From contig JASGCH010000048.1 of the NCBI GenBank assembly GCA_030054245.1, forward strand, positions 1-8,328: a stretch of 8,328 bases of DNA, read 5' to 3'. The notes beneath the pieces are model-generated. The model was not told the origin of the DNA. It searched no databases and saw nothing but the letters and a program-made list of their open reading frames with translations. Below are positions 5,751 to 8,328 of this stretch, piece by piece. The DNA comes from Gammaproteobacteria bacterium (GTDB lineage Bacteria > Pseudomonadota > Gammaproteobacteria > Burkholderiales > Burkholderiaceae_C). A program made the position numbers and the translations under genes. How positions within the stretch are numbered: position 1 is the stretch's first letter; each line of letters begins with the position of its first letter.

Positions 5751-6395
5751 TTAGGGCAGAGTGATCCATTTTAAATCAACCATCCACTTCGCCAAAGTGG
5801 GGGCAGGCTCATTGCGTAGGCATAAATCAGCGTAAATGGCCGGCAAAGCGTCTGCACGGTGTTGGTTGATTTTTACGGCACATTCCATCGATTGAATTTG
5901 CATTTCAAAGGCCGTGATATTATTTAACATTGAGGTTGTATATTCACTGGGTAAACTGTTCCATTGGTCAATATAAGGCAGATCGTGGTCTGCTATTAAG
6001 GCTTTTAGAGCTTGTTCTTTCAATGCGTCGGTGCCAAGTAACCGTAGGCTTACCTTTACTTGTAGAGCAATATAATTCCAAGTGGGGACTCGATTTTTTT
6101 GGGTATAGACGACGCGTGGCGACATATAAGCATGGGGTCCTAAAAAAGATACCAAATACGGACGAGCGGCTGAGTTTATCAATGGATTGTGGAGGGCGCA
6201 ATGACCCAATAAGTAACCCAGCTCTGGGTTATCTTCTGCTCCCAAAAGGCTGTTTTTTTGCCAATGTAGGGGTAAATGGCTGACGATAGGCAATCCTTCT
6301 GGATCAATACCTATAACCGTTGCCAACGGATTTTCGCGGATAATGCGTTGTGCCAATAGTGCGTCTGAATTCTGGAATTGTTTTGGAATATACAT
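5751..6395 (-). CDS. PaiB-family FMN-binding protein (putative negative regulator)
   Basis: A 214-residue protein of the FMN-binding split-barrel PaiB family. Diagnostic parts are the MYIPK start, SHLPLHW (39-45), GHCALHNP (64-71), SFLGPHAYMSP (83-93), RVPTWNY (102-108) and the C-terminal AFEMQIQSME...KINQHR (162-180). In Bacillus PaiB represses sporulation and protease genes. In proteobacteria the role is less clear and may be flavin- or heme-related, so the regulator name is family-based only. ATG 6395 is chosen because homologs start at MYIPK. The longer in-frame TTG at 6446 would add 17 residues next to repeat copy 6. Ribosome site is weak (AAGAGC). The gene is divergent from rodA with repeat copy 6 between them, and its 3' end touches a solo repeat end. 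Confidence 0.88.
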   Translation of the reverse strand: MYIPKQFQNSDALLAQRIIRENPLATVIGIDPEGLPIVSHLPLHWQKNSLLGAEDNPELGYLLGHCALHNPLINSAARPYLVSFLGPHAYMSPRVVYTQKNRVPTWNYIALQVKVSLRLLGTDALKEQALKALIADHDLPYIDQWNSLPSEYTTSMLNNITAFEMQIQSMECAVKINQHRADALPAIYADLCLRNEPAPTLAKWMVDLKWITLP

Positions 6396-6452
6396 GGTGC
6401 TCTTGGGTTCTATGGATTCTATGAGTTCCTTTATAAGCTTGCTCAACCTCGC

Positions 6453-6603
6453 AAGACTGTTGCATCATCGGTTTTGCCGATGGGGGCACTACCCAATTAT
6501 TGCGTTATGTAGTTCATTCCAGATGAATGACTTCGAAAATGAAGCTGGATGCGAACTCCAGCCTTGCCATTGGGTAGCTCGCCCGAGCTTGTGCAAAGGT
6601 CTT
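6453..6603 (+). repeat. Dispersed MITE-like repeat, copy 6
   Basis: About 151 bp filling the divergent paiB-rodA gap. The left end AAGACTGTTGCATC is followed by ATCGG-TTTTG-CCGAT (6467-6481). The core CTTCGAAAATGAAG (6531-6544) matches copy 2 and keeps the CTTC/GAAG pairing. On the right a perfect stem AGCTC-GCCC-GAGCT (about 6576-6589) precedes TGTGCAAAGGTCTT (6590-6603). Any promoters for paiB and rodA must lie in or beside this repeat. Confidence 0.85.
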
Positions 6604-6622
6604 ACCTTTAGAATGATAACTT

Positions 6623-6628
6623 AAAAGG
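6623..6628 (+). promoter_or_regulatory. Ribosome binding site of rodA
   Basis: AAAAGG lies 9 bases before ATG 6638 and 6 before GTG 6635. It sits 19 bp after the end of repeat copy 6. Confidence 0.5.
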
Positions 6629-6637
6629 CTATTCGTG

Positions 6638-7765
6638 ATGAGATTTTCAGCTAAGCCTAAGCTAGAAGGTATGGATAGATGGCTACTTACCTTTTTGGTT
6701 ATGTTGGGTTTAATCAGCATTGTTAATATGTACACTATTGATTTTACACCCAACCATAGCATATTTTTTAATCATCTGAGAAATATATTGATTGGATTAT
6801 TGGTATTATTCTTTACCACTCGCATCCCTCCTAACTATGTCGTTCAATTGGCATTGCCGGCGTACGCACTGAGTATTGTTTTATTGGTATTGGTTTATTT
6901 TCTGGGTATTACCAAGAAAGGATCGCAACGCTGGTTAAATGTAGGCATTGTTATACAACCTAGTGAACTTTTAAAAATAACCATTCCTTTGGTTTTGGCT
7001 TGGTGGTTTTATGTGCGGGGAGAAATGCGTAACTGGTCAGATTATATTGTGCCTTTTATATTCCTGTTAATTCCAGTGGTTATCATAGCCATACAACCGG
7101 ATTTAGGGACGGCTTTGTTGGTGTTTATCAGTGGATTTATTTTATTTTTCTTTGTTGGATTGTCATGGAAGTATTTTGCCGTCCCTTTGTTTTTATTTTT
7201 AATGGTGTTGGGTTATGTTTACTTTGATAGAGAACATCTGTGTGGTGAGGTTGATTGGTGGTTGTTACATGAGTACCAAAAGCATCGAATATGTACTTTA
7301 TTAGACCCTACGGGAGATCCGTTGGGTAAGGGGTACCACACTATTCAGGGAATGATAGCTGTAGGCTCTGGAGGCATATTGGGTCGTGGTATATTTAATT
7401 CTACTCAAGCTAGACTGGAATTTATACCAGAACACACCACTGATTTTGTAGTTGCGGCGTTTGCTGAACAGTTTGGGCTAGTTGGTTGCTTAGTGCTGAT
7501 TTTTTTGTATGCTGGGTTGTGTTTGCGCGGATTATATTTATCGTTGAAGATGAATATGTTGTACTATAAACTATTGGTGAGTACTTTATCCACCATGCTG
7601 TTTATTTATACTTTTATCAATATTGGAATGAATGTAGGAATTTTACCTATTGTAGGTGTGCCGTTGCCATTTTTTAGTTACGGCGGGACCGGGTTGGTTT
7701 CTAATTTCTTGGTGTTAGGACTTATTTTGGGAGGGATTCGTTGGGAACGGTTACAAAAAGAGTAG
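6638..7765 (+). CDS. rodA: RodA, SEDS peptidoglycan glycosyltransferase
   Basis: A 375-residue polytopic inner-membrane protein that polymerises glycan strands for rod-shape elongation together with PBP2 and MreBCD. Seen are the QRWLNVG...IQPSELLK block (97-113), QPDLGTA (153-159), the catalytic-Asp region FIPEHTTDFVVAAFAEQFG (262-280, Asp269 equivalent to the essential Asp of E. coli RodA), and the SEDS signature GVPLPFFSYGGTG (340-352). The usual residue before TDF is His; here it is Thr. A GTG at 6635 directly precedes ATG 6638; AAAAGG (6623-6628) is better placed for the ATG. FtsW is excluded by the overall match and short N-terminus, though the two are related. The gene stands alone: no mreBCD or mrdA neighbour in the window. 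Confidence 0.95.
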   Translation: MRFSAKPKLEGMDRWLLTFLVMLGLISIVNMYTIDFTPNHSIFFNHLRNILIGLLVLFFTTRIPPNYVVQLALPAYALSIVLLVLVYFLGITKKGSQRWLNVGIVIQPSELLKITIPLVLAWWFYVRGEMRNWSDYIVPFIFLLIPVVIIAIQPDLGTALLVFISGFILFFFVGLSWKYFAVPLFLFLMVLGYVYFDREHLCGEVDWWLLHEYQKHRICTLLDPTGDPLGKGYHTIQGMIAVGSGGILGRGIFNSTQARLEFIPEHTTDFVVAAFAEQFGLVGCLVLIFLYAGLCLRGLYLSLKMNMLYYKLLVSTLSTMLFIYTFINIGMNVGILPIVGVPLPFFSYGGTGLVSNFLVLGLILGGIRWERLQKE

Positions 7766-7777
7766 AGCAATTTTGGT

Positions 7778-7900
7778 AAGACTTTGCCTTTTTGGTGTGC
7801 AAAGGTCTATCATTTCCGAAGTTTGTCATCTGGAGTGAAGCATATAACTGCGTTATATGGTATTGCCCACCGTGGCACCAGCCGATGCTGCAACAGTCTT
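7778..7900 (+). repeat. Dispersed MITE-like repeat, copy 7 (short, rearranged)
   Basis: About 123 bp between rodA and rlmB. On the right, TGGC-ACCA-GCCG (7873-7884, outer T-G pair) precedes GCTGCAACAGTCTT (7887-7900). The centre has CATATAAC-TGC-GTTATATG (7841-7859), a perfect 8-bp dyad. The core in reverse (about 7810-7833) keeps TTTCCGAAG. The left side is two facing terminal motifs, AAGACTTTGCC (7778-7788) and TGTGCAAAGGTCTA (7796-7809), as if an end had been duplicated or the interior deleted. Confidence 0.75.
7779..7808 (+). terminator. Possible rodA transcript-end hairpin made of two repeat ends
   Basis: AGAC-TTTGC pairs with GCAAA-(G)-GTCT around an 11-base loop, starting 13 bp after the rodA stop. 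The stem is nine pairs with one bulged G. No T-run follows, so intrinsic termination is doubtful. It may only protect the RNA end, or do nothing. Confidence 0.25.
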
Positions 7901-7934
7901 GTTTTAGAGGGTGATAGCAGAGAAACCATAGTCT

Positions 7935-8328
7935 TTACCCAATGCTGGGTGAGTTTCTAACCTGCCTGACCCACTCATACAGAATGATCCCGCAACTTAC
8001 GGATACATTTAAGCTAGTTATTTGGCCAAACATTGGAATCGATACTAAGTGATCACAATGAGTTTTAGTGAGGTGGCGTAAACCAGAACCTTCATTGCCT
8101 AGAACAAAGGCACTGGGGTGGGTATTAAATTTACACTGATAAATGGATTGCTCGGCTTTTTCAGAACAGCCATAAACCCACACACCATGCTCTTTGAGCT
8201 GTTTAATGGATTGTACTAAGTTGGTAACAAAAAAGAGGGTTACCAAAGAGCTTGCGCCTGATGAAACTTTATGTACTGCGGGAGTTAAACCAACGCTCCG
8301 GTCTTTAGGTGCGATGACGGCAGATACT
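7935..8328 (-). CDS. rlmB: RlmB, 23S rRNA Gm2251 2'-O-methyltransferase (C-terminal part)
   Basis: SpoU/TrmH-family SAM-dependent methyltransferase with the trefoil-knot fold. The frame is open to the window edge, so the N-terminal part lies beyond it; 130 residues are visible. From the edge one reads APKDRSVGLTPAVHKVSSGA (motif 1 region), VTNLVQSIKQLKEHGVWVYG, AFVLGNEGSGL (motif 2), and VSIPMFGQITSLNVSVSCGI (motif 3). The APKDRS and NEGSGL wording fits RlmB better than TrmH or TrmL. It ends shortly after YEWVRQ, as the family does. It is convergent with rodA, with repeat copy 7 between them. The part inside the window is intact. Confidence 0.93.
   Translation of the reverse strand, partial: VSAVIAPKDRSVGLTPAVHKVSSGASSLVTLFFVTNLVQSIKQLKEHGVWVYGCSEKAEQSIYQCKFNTHPSAFVLGNEGSGLRHLTKTHCDHLVSIPMFGQITSLNVSVSCGIILYEWVRQVRNSPSIG

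Noticed and set aside
5930..6283. 117-residue plus-strand frame inside the PaiB-like gene
   Set aside because: Antisense shadow of a well-recognised gene.
6304..6489. Frame starting in repeat copy 6 and overlapping the PaiB 5' end
   Set aside because: It starts from ATG ATG in the repeat but is in a different frame from PaiB and has no family features.
1..7900. CRISPR array or tandem satellite
   Set aside because: The repeats are scattered between genes, vary in length and orientation, and have no regular spacers.
7766..7910. Clear target-site duplications of the repeats
   Set aside because: TTTTGG/TTTTAG flank copy 7 loosely, but no consistent duplication appears at other copies.

Overview
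The window looks like chromosome of a betaproteobacterium. The best clue is RecA, whose sequence and C-terminal boundary resemble Burkholderiales RecA. A beta-class-like GST and a tRNA-Thr(CGU) with encoded CCA fit this. Base composition is moderately AT-rich. Many small repeats sit between otherwise intact housekeeping genes, which suggests a host-associated or shrinking genome, but that is inference and I cannot name a species.

Layout, left to right. The minus strand carries an Atl/MGMT-like DNA-alkylation protein (57-458), a secreted formylglycine-generating-enzyme-like protein without the catalytic cysteines (716-1633), recA (1899-2912) and a glutathione S-transferase (3080-3733). On the plus strand follow tRNA-Thr(CGU) (4102-4177) and an MFS transporter (4395-5663). 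Then come a PaiB-type FMN-binding protein (5751-6395, minus), rodA (6638-7765, plus) and the 3' part of rlmB (7935 to the window end, minus). The genes are mostly monocistronic and functionally unrelated: DNA repair, cell-wall elongation, rRNA methylation, transport. No operon logic is evident.

The striking content lies between the genes. Eight of the nine intergenic spaces hold copies or single ends of one dispersed repeat family of roughly 120-190 bp. Each end carries a 14-base motif close to GGTGCAACRGTCTT, facing outward. Just inside it, most ends have a small hairpin whose two arms change together between copies (CGGC/GCCG, CGGT/ACCG, CCT/AGG, ACC/GGT, AGCTC/GAGCT). A central core contains CTTCGGAAATGAAG, and some copies have a further perfect central palindrome. 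No transposase is present, so these are non-autonomous MITE-like or REP-like elements. Only the recA-GST gap lacks them.

The repeats touch gene ends. One appears to supply the GTG start and first residues of the FGE-like protein. One ends about 20 bp after the stop of a RecA that lacks the usual acidic tail. One ends 7 bp before the MFS start codon, and one ends about 1 bp from the paiB stop. A 31-bp identical inverted repeat between two copies brackets the whole recA block and could allow its inversion.
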